A stretch of 18,555 nucleotides of DNA. Origin: Echinostoma caproni (taxonomy: Eukaryota; Platyhelminthes; Trematoda; Plagiorchiida; Echinostomatidae). Shown piece after piece: positions 8,573 to 17,578 of the stretch. The position numbers were made by a program, and so were the translations under genes. Each line of letters starts with the position of its first letter. Position 1 is the first letter of the stretch. The DNA lies in assembly GCA_900618425.1 (NCBI GenBank), contig UZAN01042737.1, positions 1 through 18,555 of the forward strand, given 5' to 3'. The notes under the pieces are model-generated. The model did no database searches, was not told where the DNA came from, and was given only the letters and a program-made list of their open reading frames with translations.

Positions 8573-8758
8573 TTAACACGATGCGGCAGTCGCTAGGCCA
8601 TCATCCACAACACATGTCCCAGCCACCAAAATTTCTAACGGCACTGAGCACGACTGAGATTTCCCGTGACGAAGATTCTTAGTCGAACCCCGGCGTTGGT
8701 GATTTGCCGTTGCCAACGTAGTCCGTGATGCAACGAAGACAACGGTAGCCAGAGGCAC
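8573..8758 (-). pseudogene. C-terminal tail of the LINE ORF2
   Basis: Split over frames, the minus strand reads WQRQITNAGVRLRIF and then FWWLGHVLWM with RLPHR. This is the characteristic end of trematode LINE ORF2 proteins, where a tryptophan-rich W-L-G-H-V-L-x-M box follows the RT thumb. It directly abuts the motif A block, so several hundred bases of RT are missing between the two. Confidence 0.65.
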
Positions 8759-9300
8759 TTAATCTCCATAAGTCTTCTGCATGGAGGGTAGCCTGATGCG
8801 GCCTGGTATCTTTGAGCAGACGGCTTCAAGGTCTACGTACTTCTCAAGCACACCTCTTGATAACAGACATAACAAGAGAGCTGCCTCGTCAACTGAGTCG
8901 AATGAAGCACGTATGTCCAAAAAGACAATGATGGTCGGTCTACGGAACGTTTGACGTTGCTCGCGACTAACGTAGAGTAAATATGTGATCAACGCAGCCC
9001 CGACGGGAGCGTATTCCAACCTGTTCTTCGCGGATAAGACGAAGGACCAACGATATTAATACCTTGGATGCAACAGTGATTGGAGCAATCATCGCTGGCC
9101 CCTACCTGAAAACAGGTACGACGTCTGCCAAACTCCATTAGGATGGAATAGATTCCGTATTCCAGATGGTATGGAGTAAGGTAGTTAGTTCTCAGACAAA
9201 ACTTTGAAAAGGGCCAGAAGGATCTCATGTGAGCCAGGCGATTTGTGGCGTTTCAGAATTCTGAGCTCTCGAGAGACTTCTTTCTCGCTGGGGGATGAAA
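8759..9300 (-). pseudogene. Truncated LINE reverse transcriptase
   Basis: Upstream on the minus strand, EVSRELRILKRHKSPGSHE corresponds to the K-x-P-G-x-D/E motif that opens the RT. A decayed middle section follows. Then RRPTIIVFLDIRASFDSVDE is RT motif A, with its metal-binding Asp, followed by AALLLCLLSRGVLEKYVDLE. The frame ends at TAA near 8761. Motifs B to E and the YADD box are missing. Stop codons lie in the section between 9228 and 9020. Confidence 0.75.
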
Positions 9301-9309
9301 TGTCCACAG

Positions 9310-9738
9310 TTAATGGAGCACTGCGCAAATCAGTAGATGGTTGTGATGATTCCGATGGTCAACTGATTTCGTGGTGGAAGTGCTCCGCCCAGTGCCGGAA
9401 GTAAAGACTAGTTCCATCTCGGAGACGAACTGTGCCCACCAGGTCTCTCGGTCCTCTAATAACCGCTTCTGTTCAGCACTGAGAGTCCTGCTAATTGTGT
9501 TGTATTCATTATCTGGAGGGAAGCTTCGACCAGTGTCAAGCAGTTCGAGAGAACGTGTCGAAACCCAGTGATTGACGGTGCGTTTGGTGAAGCCACAGGT
9601 TGTGGTGGCGGACTCATGCATGACGTTACGGATGTGAACCCACTGGCTATCAATGTTCGAGGATGACAAACTGCATAGATCAGCAGCTAACATGTTTTGG
9701 TAGGCGGTAACTTTGTTTGCATCGATCAGTCTCATCAA
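9310..9738 (-). pseudogene. LINE linker between endonuclease and RT
   Basis: A 142-codon minus frame includes SLSSSNIDSQWVHIRNVMHE, then VNHWVSTRSLELLDTGR and LSAEQKRLLEDRETWWAQFV with SEMELVF. These match the pattern of the helical linker in flatworm LINE ORF2s. A frameshift near 9405 moves the continuation to another frame, where FRHWAEHFHHEIS precedes the RT. Part of the linker before that motif seems deleted. Confidence 0.65.
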
Positions 9739-9899
9739 ATCAAGTCTTCTCGGGTGACGTCACTGTTTTCCACCAAAGCGTAGAGCATTTCACGCATGAT
9801 CAAAGTTGTGACATGTGCTCCAGATGAACTTGCAGTGCTTTATGCAATTCCTCCACAGAAAGCTAATNTTCGAGTCCAGAGCTGATCAGACGATGGAGG

Positions 9900-10350
9900 T
9901 CACCAGGTAGCATATTGGCTCGACGGTCGGCAAAAGCTGGTACTCCAGAGGGAAAAAACAGTGTTCAGCGCAGATTTGTTGGAGCCAGTCGTCGTGGTCA
10001 GTTCTACCAACACCGAGGCTATGCCGGTCAACAAGTGAGGTTTCGGCAGCATCTAACCTACTTACTTGAGCGTTTAAGTAGTCGACTAGTATCAGAATGT
10101 CAGTGTGTCCTCTACTATGGAGGAGGTTGGGGAGTTGATGGTAAAACTAGTCTCTATTTTGTGGAGACTGCAGTCCGTGGGTGCATAAGTCGCAATGACG
10201 AACAAACACTTTTTTGGTCCATTACGAGATGCTTTGNAGACGGATGGTGCAGTCGACCATGGACAGGAATTCAGTCGAGTAACGCGGATCCTGCACGTGC
10301 AGTCAGTGCTATCCTCACGCCTGTCTATTTTCCGTTGTTTCGGAGTTGAA
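9900..10350 (-). pseudogene. LINE APE-type endonuclease relic
   Basis: On the minus strand the box YAPTDCSLHKIE (about 10187-10152) is followed in another frame by TDILILVDYLNAQVSRLD, which replaces the usual G-D-F/W-N motif of APE endonucleases. Next come SLVDRHSLGVGRTD and ICAEHCFFPLEYQLL. The key Gly-Asp-x-Asn is changed to Asp-Tyr-Leu-Asn. Ambiguous bases at 9868 and 10237 and several stops are present. A 144-codon frame on the opposite strand is only its shadow. Confidence 0.65.
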
Positions 10351-10599
10351 ATTCTTAGTGACTAGACATTTTGGTGGTGACACGGGGATAGGAAAGTTCA
10401 AAAAATATGGAAGGGAAAGAATGTGGTCTGTTGATGCGGTGACGTGGAAATCTGTGGAGACGACCACCAACACCTCGATCAAAGAGCGCATGGTTTGACA
10501 GTAAAATTTGAAAATCTGTAGAATATGCTCACAGGTGGTGTGGGGATGTTACTTCCCGGTTGACCTGACCGAAGAAGAGGAATAACCTCGGGAGTCTTC

Positions 10600-10925
10600 A
10601 CCCGAACCCTTAGTTAGACAACCAGGCCTACAAGATAGCAGGACGGAGCCCAGAATCCGCAGTCCAATGGGAGATGGTGTCCAGTTCATCGATTCATACG
10701 TCCTTTGGATGGAGTCAAACGTCCGTGTCCAATACACCTACATGCCCAATTGAGCCAGTGACCACGACCAAAAAGGTGTGGGTTATTCGCACACTTCTAC
10801 TTGATTTGGAATCAGGGTTTTTAGCAAACTCCCCTATGTGAACCGCCAGTGGTTCACCGAACCGGTTATAGTCCGGATGTTGGCTTTTTATCCTCTCACT
10901 TTGGTGGGAAAATACGACCGCCACT
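10600..10925 (+). repeat. Interspersed repeat, copy B (longest)
   Basis: The left part (10605-10760) is similar to 14890-15055. Shared words include CAGGCCT or AGGCCT, GCAGTCC, GGTGT-CAGTTCATC, CATTCAT-like and CGT-CTTT words, GTCAAA-GTCC, and CAATTGAGCC or CAGTTGAGCC. The right part (10770-10915) is similar to 8140-8280. So one element of at least 320 bp is seen here, and pieces of it at the other two sites, all in the same orientation. Minus-strand frames across it (to 10999) do not show a known domain. It could be a piece of an LTR, a LINE untranslated region, or a non-autonomous element. Confidence 0.5.
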
Positions 10926-11066
10926 GATTTGGGCTTCCGAAGCAGATGGTATGGGAGCAACGCATGAGATGCAAGAGAAGGGTGACGGGTAACAAGCAAA
11001 GACAGTCACCGCCGACTATGTTGAGGGTTTTGGAGCCTCCTAAAATGTTGAACACATGTGCTTTAG

Positions 11067-11453
11067 TTAGACTTTATGTTGATATCTTAAAAAATACCAG
11101 GTTGTTCCCATTTTCGCAGCGCTAAGAAAGCCACAATATTTGAGAGTAGCTTCGCATGATGCACTGTTGCGAGTGTTCCAAGCACCTGCGACAAAAATAA
11201 AGTCACATCTCGGAAACTGGTTGACTGACTCTTGCAGACTTCGATCGAATTCATCTACGGCTTCGTTGTGTTCAACCCTAGGGCTGATACGCGTCGGATA
11301 CAGGAGTTGAGTAGCCAAACTTCGGAGAGGCAAGCAATATTTATGCCGTGTAACGCCCGTATCAGGGTGCTCCGGCCGCCGGGATCCAACATCTTGTATA
11401 CATTTCAGCAAGTTATTCGTGTCGCTTTTGTTCATTGAAGAATCCCAGTTCAC
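11067..11453 (-). mobile_element. Second LINE relic: APE-type endonuclease fragment of another family
   Basis: A minus frame of 128 codons contains DEFDRSLQESVNQFPRCDFI followed by FVAGAWNTR, the box around the catalytic Asp/Asn (usually V-A-G-D-F-N-A). It continues with ASCEATLKYCGFLSAAKM, then W-Y-F-L-R-Y-Q-H-K. The D-E-F-x-x-S-L-Q-E-x-V-N pattern differs from the LINE at 8573-10350 and fits an RTE-type endonuclease. Here Asp is replaced by Ala in the box, so activity would be lost. No linker or RT follows at lower coordinates; repeat copy B lies there instead. Confidence 0.6.
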
Positions 11454-12107
11454 TGACCTGTCACCCTAACTGCTAAGACATCTCAGTTCCCAGGGATGCC
11501 GTAGCGTGACCAAAACATATAAATTCTGCAATATCCAAAAATGTTACCAGGAATTAAATTTGAAAAATATCCTAAGTACTATTGAAAGGATAAGAACATA
11601 TCATGCATATACACACACATGCCAAGTGTACAACTGAAGTGGTGCACTTTTAGGTCGACTCAGGTGAATACATGACTATATTTAGGTGGATTGCATGACG
11701 CCACATTTTTGATCAGTTAATTGGGCAACCGCGACGTAATCCTTTGAGATCTTATATCAGATGACTGCCACAAAAGCCACTTCCGGGTGGTAAATGCAAA
11801 TAGACATTGCAACAAAACCGAAAGGCCAACAACTCACCTCACCATTAACACAGTGAAGACCATTGCATTTTGTTGGCTGTTTCATGATTAATCAACACAC
11901 CAAAAAACAAGCTGCTGACAAGTAGACCACTGTTTGCTTCTATCATCAGAAAACTGTTGTTGAATGAAAGTATTGCGAGGAAAAATCGACCGGGCATGGC
12001 ATGGAAACAAGCCGCGCTAGGGTTCAACAAGATAGCCGTTATGGTACTTCACACAACGACGATGTGTGAGCCATACTGCTTTTTTATTACACTCCATTGT
12101 GCGACGA
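11454..12107. other. No recognisable element
   Basis: There is a short CA-rich run at 11608-11619. Otherwise no domain-like frames on either strand. The start of the following plus frame is open from 12036, after a TAG at 12033-12035. Confidence 0.35.
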
Positions 12108-12395
12108 ATGCTAGAAGAGTTAGAACCCTATAGGCCTGTGGACCAACTAAAAGCTCAGCTTGATGAGCGGGATCTTAATAATGGGGATTGGAGTGGGAAA
12201 CCATAAAAACGTCGCCCTAGGATAGGAGTGACAGAGTTGAACGACAGTGAGACTATCTACCAGAACAACGACAGTGCTGGAACTTCGGATCCAAATTCAG
12301 GAACCCAGGAGAGATACCAACTCAGGCCCACATTCTCGGACGAAACTGGAGGAATGCTCAATCAATTACACCAAATGTGCCAGTATAATAATTGA
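12108..12395 (+). pseudogene. Plus-strand coding-like frame with a single internal TAA
   Basis: In one frame the sequence reads MLEELEPYRPVDQLKAQLDE and then RDLNNGDWSGKP, TAA at 12204-12206, KRRPRIGVTELNDSETIYQ, and on through DSAGTSDPNSGTQERYQLRP to GGMLNQLHQMCQYNN and TGA at 12393. The first part looks like a short coiled coil; the second is polar and Ser/Asn/Gln-rich. A single stop in an otherwise protein-like frame suggests a recently broken copy or a plus-strand exon with one error. A splice that skips the stop was tried, but no phase-consistent GT..AG pair was found. The family is unknown. Confidence 0.35.
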
Positions 12396-12599
12396 AAGAG
12401 AAAAGGTGCGTTCCACTTCGGATCATCGGAGTGGCGTTGGACTGGATGGGTAACCGCGTAAAAAGAAATGACAGTAGGTAGATACGTGCATTGATTAACT
12501 TTCAAGTGTTTTACAAAGACGTGTTTTTCGAGCACCGAGTGTTTTTTCGTGGCTTTATACATGGATGGGAAACAAATTAAACATTGGCCACTATTTTTT

Positions 12600-14450
12600 A
12601 CCTACACAAACCCTCGTGTACCGGGAATCCGAATCCGGGAAAATGAAGGTAGTGAGTGGGGGGTGCGTATGCGCACTGAACATACAGTTTACGAACTGAA
12701 GGACAAACATATCACGTGGTAAATCATGGTCATAGGTTCTCTTTTGTCAGACAAGAATACGCTGCCTACGGAGATCATAGAAAACCACGCATACCCAGTT
12801 GTGTTAGGGAGTTTCTGACTGAGGTAGTGAGGAGGGGAGCGTCCGGTACGATCATCGTCAATGAGCACTGTGAGCACTGTTGCCCCCCCCTCCCCTCGCA
12901 CAAACAGGGTGCTCAAAGAAAATACACAAAGGTGTATGTATTTGGAACATTGCGCGCTACGGTGCCAATGAACACGCCCAGAGAGCAACTGCCACAAAAC
13001 AAAACTCAGGGGTAAGTAAGTAGAGAAACATGCGTGCCAAATAAATCTAGGCACGGACTGTATGATCTGGGGACACAGCCAAAAAGCAAAGCAAACAACG
13101 AACATAGGTCCTGAAACTGATTTTTTTCTAGATGAAGACAAGACAGAAAACACAGACAAATAAGACTCTGTACAGTGAATGGTAAAGGAAGGATAGCCGG
13201 CAGTACCGAAGGAAGAGCTTGATTTAAGTTATTGTAAGCCCACCGAAGTGAATTATGATTATCGATTTTCAGTGAATGTGTGAGTATATGGGCTACTTGC
13301 TTCAAAAGTAACCAAATAAACATGACCTGTAAGAATCAATCTAAGAAAATCTGGGGGAAAAGAATAAACCAGGCAAACATGTTTTAGGTAGATGGATGGC
13401 GCAAAAGATAAGGGCGTATCAGAGTGTGCACAAATTGTCAGCGAGGATTGCAGAAGTTGGAAGGTGAAAGACTTATTCGTCAAATTACTGAAATATACTG
13501 CTCGTGAATCAGCAATTGGACACAGAGAGGAGGGGTCAGGATGCCATTCTGAGCGTGAGAACAATAAAATCAGTTAAAATTTGAGCTTGGACACAGAAGG
13601 GACGGGTGCATAGATATGGGGTGGGTGAGGGACAGCACAGAAACGACTAGAGGTCGACAAAAGTAACAGGTCAAGGAAACGCATTGAGGGAATGGGAGAC
13701 AGAGACCTATGAAGAAGGAGTACTATCAAGAATGAGGCGGTTGAAAAAAGACAGAAAAGTGAAAACATACGAATTTACGACGACCACAGAGGGCGAAACG
13801 AAACGGGATCGGACTGAGTGAGTTTGGATTCCTTGCTGAACGGAACCGAGGCAAAATACGTCGGTCACGGAGCACACAAAGAATACCATCAGGATCGGGC
13901 ACAAACAACGGACGAAAAACGGGAGATTGTCTGTCTGCCTCTGTGTGCATATGAACACGCGAATGTAGAGCAAAATTAGTTGTGTGATGAAATGGGGATT
14001 GGGGCTAGTCAGCAAACAAACGGTAGAAAATATGAATGTTGATCAAAAATAGCTAATACACGTAGTACAAACAGGGAGAGGGTTGGGAGAGGGGGAAAGG
14101 GGGGAGGGGGAAGACAGAGAAGTACGTGATCAACATACATACAAAAACACCTGAGACAGATATACGTAAATTAAAAAAACTACTGATAGAAAGAAAAGAA
14201 TAAATAGAATGATGTGATTCAGAAGACAAATCGATTGGCGAGCAAAAATTCGCTAAAACGCACATATGCAAAAGGCATAACTTATGAATTCATAAAATTA
14301 AAGGCATGAGTTAATGATTGGACGACAAAACAGCATAGCATAAATCCCTGGGATTAGTGGATGACGTGCGCAGTACCTGAAACAAACGGAAAGAAAAAGA
14401 GTCATACGGTACACTATTAACATCATCATCGTCATCAAACAGTTTGAGCG
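12600..14450 (+). other. Long purine-skewed tract (intronic on the minus strand)
   Basis: The plus strand is strikingly rich in A and G. At 13621-13680, for example, 44 of 60 bases are purines, and neighbouring lines look similar. As a result many long, Leu/Phe/Ser/Pro-rich frames appear on the minus strand (12689-13159, 13006-13323, 13259-13564, 13574-13768, 13707-14015). They have no domains and I treat them as composition artefacts. In the host gene model the RNA from this part is a pyrimidine-rich intron. Confidence 0.55.
14085..14114 (+). other. G-quadruplex / triplex-capable polypurine tract
   Basis: Thirty consecutive purines contain four G-runs: GGG (14085-14087), GGGGG (14091-14095), GGGGGG (14099-14104) and GGGGG (14106-14110). 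The loops are AGA, AAA and A, which meets the usual G-quadruplex pattern on the plus strand. The run is also a homopurine tract able to form a triplex. It is preceded by a further G/A-rich piece from 14073. Confidence 0.7.
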
Positions 14451-14684
14451 AGCCCTAGTGGACATCAAGTTACGGTACAAAAAGTAGTACGCTCGTAGAC
14501 AATGAGTAAATGAATTGTAAGTAGACCAAGAATGCGCAATTATGGCGTATATCCGCAGTGTAGTCGCCTTCGAGTAGACATCTGTGTTGATGCCAAAAGA
14601 CTCGCTGAAAATAACGGGTATTTTGGGGTTTGGAGTTATTTACTTCATACGATCCTCCTCCTCTGTTGTCCATTTTATATGAAA

Positions 14685-14760
14685 AACTGTTATATAGATC
14701 GGTATATACTATATACTAAATGCATGTGTATATCTAAATATTTATAGATATATATTAACA
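14685..14760. repeat. AT-rich low-complexity segment
   Basis: TATA-type dinucleotide-like sequence with several short palindromes (for example TATATA and AGATATATAT words). No gene signal; probably a decayed microsatellite. Confidence 0.5.
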
Positions 14761-14889
14761 CACGTCCAAGTCCAGACTGTGTGCCAAACAAATCACGGAA
14801 GAATAACCTTCAGAAAAGAAAAAATTCATTATTCGCTCAAGTGCGTGATACTGCTAGGTTGCTAAGTCCAAGGTAGGTGAATTATCTCA

Positions 14890-15060
14890 AAGGTATACGC
14901 AATCAGCTAAACAAGGCCTGACTCACAAGGCAGCTGGGTAGTGTCTGAAAACTGCAGTCCGTTCGGGGCTGGTGTTCAGTTCATCGGATCATTCATCCTT
15001 CAAACGATGTCAAATGTCCAAGGTGCTCAGTTTACCTCGATTTACAGTTGAGCCGGTCTG
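14890..15060 (+). repeat. Interspersed repeat fragment, copy C
   Basis: Aligns by eye with 10605-10760 in the same orientation. It has GGCCT near its start, then CTGCAGTCC, GGTGTTCAGTTCATC, CATTCATCCTT, GTCAAATGTCC and CAGTTGAGCC. Similarity stops abruptly near 15060, just after GAGCC, where copy B continues into its right half. Confidence 0.5.
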
Positions 15061-15928
15061 TTGAAAGAACCTCCTCTTTAGTCTTATTTACTTCTTCAAA
15101 AATAAGTGAGTACCGTTTGCAAAAGAAGCACCCAAATGTTAAACTGAATTTGATAAGTGGGCTTGAACACAATAATACATTTCACGTTCATTCTAAGCAT
15201 ACATGCGCTACACAGATCTTGGCAAGTAGTACCATTTCACTCTAATACAATTCTGTCATAGCTCTTCTTCATCAAGCTTTTGAGATTTTTAATCATTTCT
15301 TGCATATTCTCTGACTACCCCCATATTAGCTGTTTACCCAACACCATCAGCCGCATAAAACTGAATCTACCTTCACCTCCCCACCCTTTTCCTCACAAAT
15401 GGTTGCCTTCAACATGTAAATCATCAAATGCATCGCACGCACTCTGGAATTTCTTGTTTAACATTGATTACCTGTTCAACACCTAATTCCTAGTTCCAGT
15501 ATCAGCATCGACCCGTCACTTCATATTCAACTCATCTGAAGAGCCCGAAAATAAGAGATGAGGCAACGGGTGAGCAAACCACCGCGACTTTACCAATAAA
15601 AGCCCTAGAGAGATACGAAAAGCTAAAAAAAATTGCAACCAGGTCGTGGCAAAGACTCAAAGGACACTCAAAAACGATAGCAATGTACAGTGATTAAAAA
15701 GGAACAACTGAGTCAGTTCACCATGAAGAATTATTCGGTTCACTTCTTCGAAGACAACCGCCCAAAAGTTATGTTAACCCGGTGAGGTTACTAAAACTTT
15801 GGTCAACTAAGGGTCGACGATGAGTTCCGAGTTTAGTCAAAAGATACCGTATGTCGTTATTCCCGCTCACATTCCATTACGGACCAAATAAGTAATTTAT
15901 AAAGTGTAGGTTCTAAATATTCTATGAG
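15061..15928. other. No recognisable element
   Basis: Bases 15250-15490 are pyrimidine-rich on the plus strand, the reverse of the skew at 12600-14450. Small frames at 15048-15245 and 15280-15486 have no supporting signal. At 15600-15850 the plus strand has Lys-rich broken frames that could be an old retroelement, but no motif is certain. Confidence 0.3.
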
Positions 15929-16198
15929 ATGAAACTCAGGCAATCCCAAATACAATTAGAAAACAATCCCGAAGCACAGTCGACAAATGCCGTTGCTTCT
16001 CTCAGTATGCAATTCGCATCTTTAAAATTCCTTACACAAGACTGGATTTTGACCACCCCTGATTTGAAGCTCATCTGCCAGCAACTGACTGTGGCCAAGC
16101 GCGCCTCCTATCCAGAAATTGGTTTGACGATTGACAGCAGCATGATAGAAGTCACCGAGCAACCATCATCAAGCTGTAAAAATTGCGTTCCAAGTTAA
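15929..16198 (+). CDS. Possible exon or relic, unidentified
   Basis: An 89-codon frame runs from ATG 15929 to TAA 16196. It reads MKLRQSQIQLENNPEAQSTN, then VASLSMQFASLKFLTQDW and ILTTPDLKLICQQLTVAKRA, and ends Ser- and Cys-rich. The balance of polar and hydrophobic residues is protein-like, with likely helices, but no known domain is recognised. Possible splice limits are an AG at 15940-15941 (gaaactcag) and a GTAAAA at 16177. It is on the strand opposite the host gene, inside its large intron. Confidence 0.3.
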   Translation: MKLRQSQIQLENNPEAQSTNAVASLSMQFASLKFLTQDWILTTPDLKLICQQLTVAKRASYPEIGLTIDSSMIEVTEQPSSSCKNCVPS

Positions 16199-16579
16199 TA
16201 GGTTGCATGTACAGTGCGGTCGGCTCTGCTTTAGATGTTGAGACATTTAATTTGTCCTTCGTCGACTGAAGTTTTCTACAGTTGGCCTTCACGTAGTTTA
16301 ACGTCGGTTTGATTGAGAATGAGGGCGTACGCGGTCGTGACGTATGGCTTCGCGTGTTTGAGAATATTTCGGCCGAAAATTCTGGAACAAAGAGGCGCTC
16401 GTAGTGCCACTAGAACCAGTCCTTGAATGGCGAGACCCCATATGTTGCATGGAAGAGATATACCTTTAGGGCAGCAGGGCTCTCTTTTACTTCCTTTTAT
16501 TGAGTAGACGGATACAATTTTAAGGGGGAAGTGGTTAATCAAAGGGCTGTCATAAAACACGGAGAATGGAGAAGTTAGG

Positions 16580-16660
16580 CGGTCGTGATGGAATTTGAAC
16601 ACAAGTCCTCCGGGGTGATAATTTGGTGACGTTGCAACCGGGCCACCACTGCTCGGATGA
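16580..16660 (-). repeat. tRNA-like SINE head with Pol III A and B boxes
   Basis: On the minus strand TGGCCCGGTTGC (16645-16634) resembles the A box of tRNA genes. GTTCAAATTCC (16600-16590) matches the B box consensus GWTCRANNCC well. They are 33 nt apart, as in tRNAs. The T-stem and acceptor stem do not pair well, so this is not a functional tRNA gene. A tRNA-derived SINE, whose body would extend toward 16276, is the best reading. No second copy or 3' tail was found in the window to confirm it. Confidence 0.4.
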
Positions 16661-17050
16661 ACAAATTTAGTGGCGGGCTAGATTATTCCACATCAGCTTT
16701 TTGTGTGAGAAATGGCTTGCAAGGTAAAAATTGGCCACGCTCTAAGACAGCCACTGATGGACCATAACCGATTAATCAATCAACCAATGCCGAACAATAC
16801 ATGGTTAATTAAACGGGAACTTATTGGTTCTCCTATTGCATGGCTTCACTTGTCGTAAACTGGGAGCATCCAGGGTCTCCAAGACTTGCGGATTCAGGTA
16901 ACTGGTTGCTAACCTTGTTTTAACTGAGTTTTTGAACTTTTGTTGCTCNNNNCACATTGGCTGATGCCACTCATCGCAAGTCTCTGTAATAGTAATGATG
17001 AAGGTGCACAAATGAGAGAAAGGAAGCGGATAGGACAGCAAAATGCTTAC
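16661..17050. other. Start of the large intron; contains a four-base assembly gap
   Basis: N bases at 16949-16952. Minus frames through 16805-17053 do not show a domain and begin after the exon donor at 17050, so I treat them as intron. Confidence 0.35.
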
Positions 17051-17578
17051 CACGTATGGTTGCCACGCACAAAGAGAGGCAGAGATAAATCATCAATATT
17101 GCACTGGTGGTGGAGTGCAAAGGGAGACCGGTATGGAATCGGACAATACAAGGGANCGGGACCGAATGCAAGGCGTAGGCGGGTAACGGCGCACGATCCA
17201 TGGGATTTTCCGGATTGCCTCCGCTCTGTTCTGAACCGGTAAAGTTGGATTGACTCTCGTTTAATTGGTACATTTGCAATGATGAGCTCGGTTGAACGAG
17301 TCCATGGTTGTCTAATTGAGAGGATGAATATGAATTGAATAGATGGAAAGAATGATTGTTGATGCCCAAAGAACAGGAGGAATTTTTGAACTCCGAAACA
17401 CTGGCAATACTTGTGTCGGTGAGAGTGCACGTAGTGTTCACCGGTTCCACTTCTATTTTTCCCCCAGGCCCAACACCCAGCGCATCATCTGAAAAGCAGT
17501 CGGGGTAATCTTGACCAGAAATAACGGTATTGAACTGGATCTGGTTCGAGCAATGATCGGATTTCACAGTACACCGAG
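17051..17578 (-). CDS. Large Ser/Asn-rich exon of the minus-strand host gene
   Basis: The acceptor has a long pyrimidine tract (cttctttcag, AG at 17580-17579) and the donor is GTAAGC (GT at 17050-17049). The frame with a 2-nt entry phase is open throughout: SDHCSNQIQFNTVISGQ, then DALGVGPGGKIEVEPVNTT, then Ser/Asn/Gln-rich text such as SSSLQMYQLNESQSNFTGSE. It leaves 1 nt, which fits exon 7052-6736. Such low-complexity polar sequence is usual in disordered parts of regulatory proteins. The preceding exon (17748-17840) ends in a phase that would instead select another frame, which reads SVYCEIRSLLEPDPVQYRYF and stops at TGA 17487. An ambiguous base at 17156 leaves the frame beyond it uncertain; a second frame there, open down to 17047, is also plausible. 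Confidence 0.5.

Larger units (their letters stand above)
8573..10350 (-). mobile_element. Decayed non-LTR retrotransposon (LINE) with APE endonuclease and RT, internally deleted
   Basis: On the minus strand the pieces occur in the order of a LINE ORF2: APE-type endonuclease (10350-9900), linker (9738-9310), reverse transcriptase fingers and first palm motif (9300-8759), and a C-terminal tail (8757-8580). All parts are broken by stops and frameshifts. The RT lacks everything between motif A and the tail, including the FADD/YADD box, so the copy is dead. The sequence resembles the CR1/RTE-like LINEs abundant in flukes and tapeworms; I cannot assign a named family. It has the host gene's orientation and sits in the 10-kb gap between its exons. 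Confidence 0.75.

Noticed and set aside
9915..10349. A 144-codon plus frame, one of the longest in the window
   Set aside because: It is the antisense shadow of the LINE endonuclease, whose motifs are readable on the minus strand.
12863..12880. Tandem GAGCACTGT GAGCACTGT
   Set aside because: Only two 9-bp units; too short to call a repeat array or a regulatory site.
12689..13159. A 156-codon minus frame that looks like a membrane protein
   Set aside because: It lies in the purine-skewed block, where the minus strand is rich in T and C. Long Leu/Phe/Ser/Pro frames there are a composition effect, and several overlap in different frames without any domain.
14527..14604. A possible minus-strand exon after acceptor gttattttcag
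   Set aside because: The acceptor is good but the donor (GTCTAC) is poor, no phase partner was found, and the frame is short.
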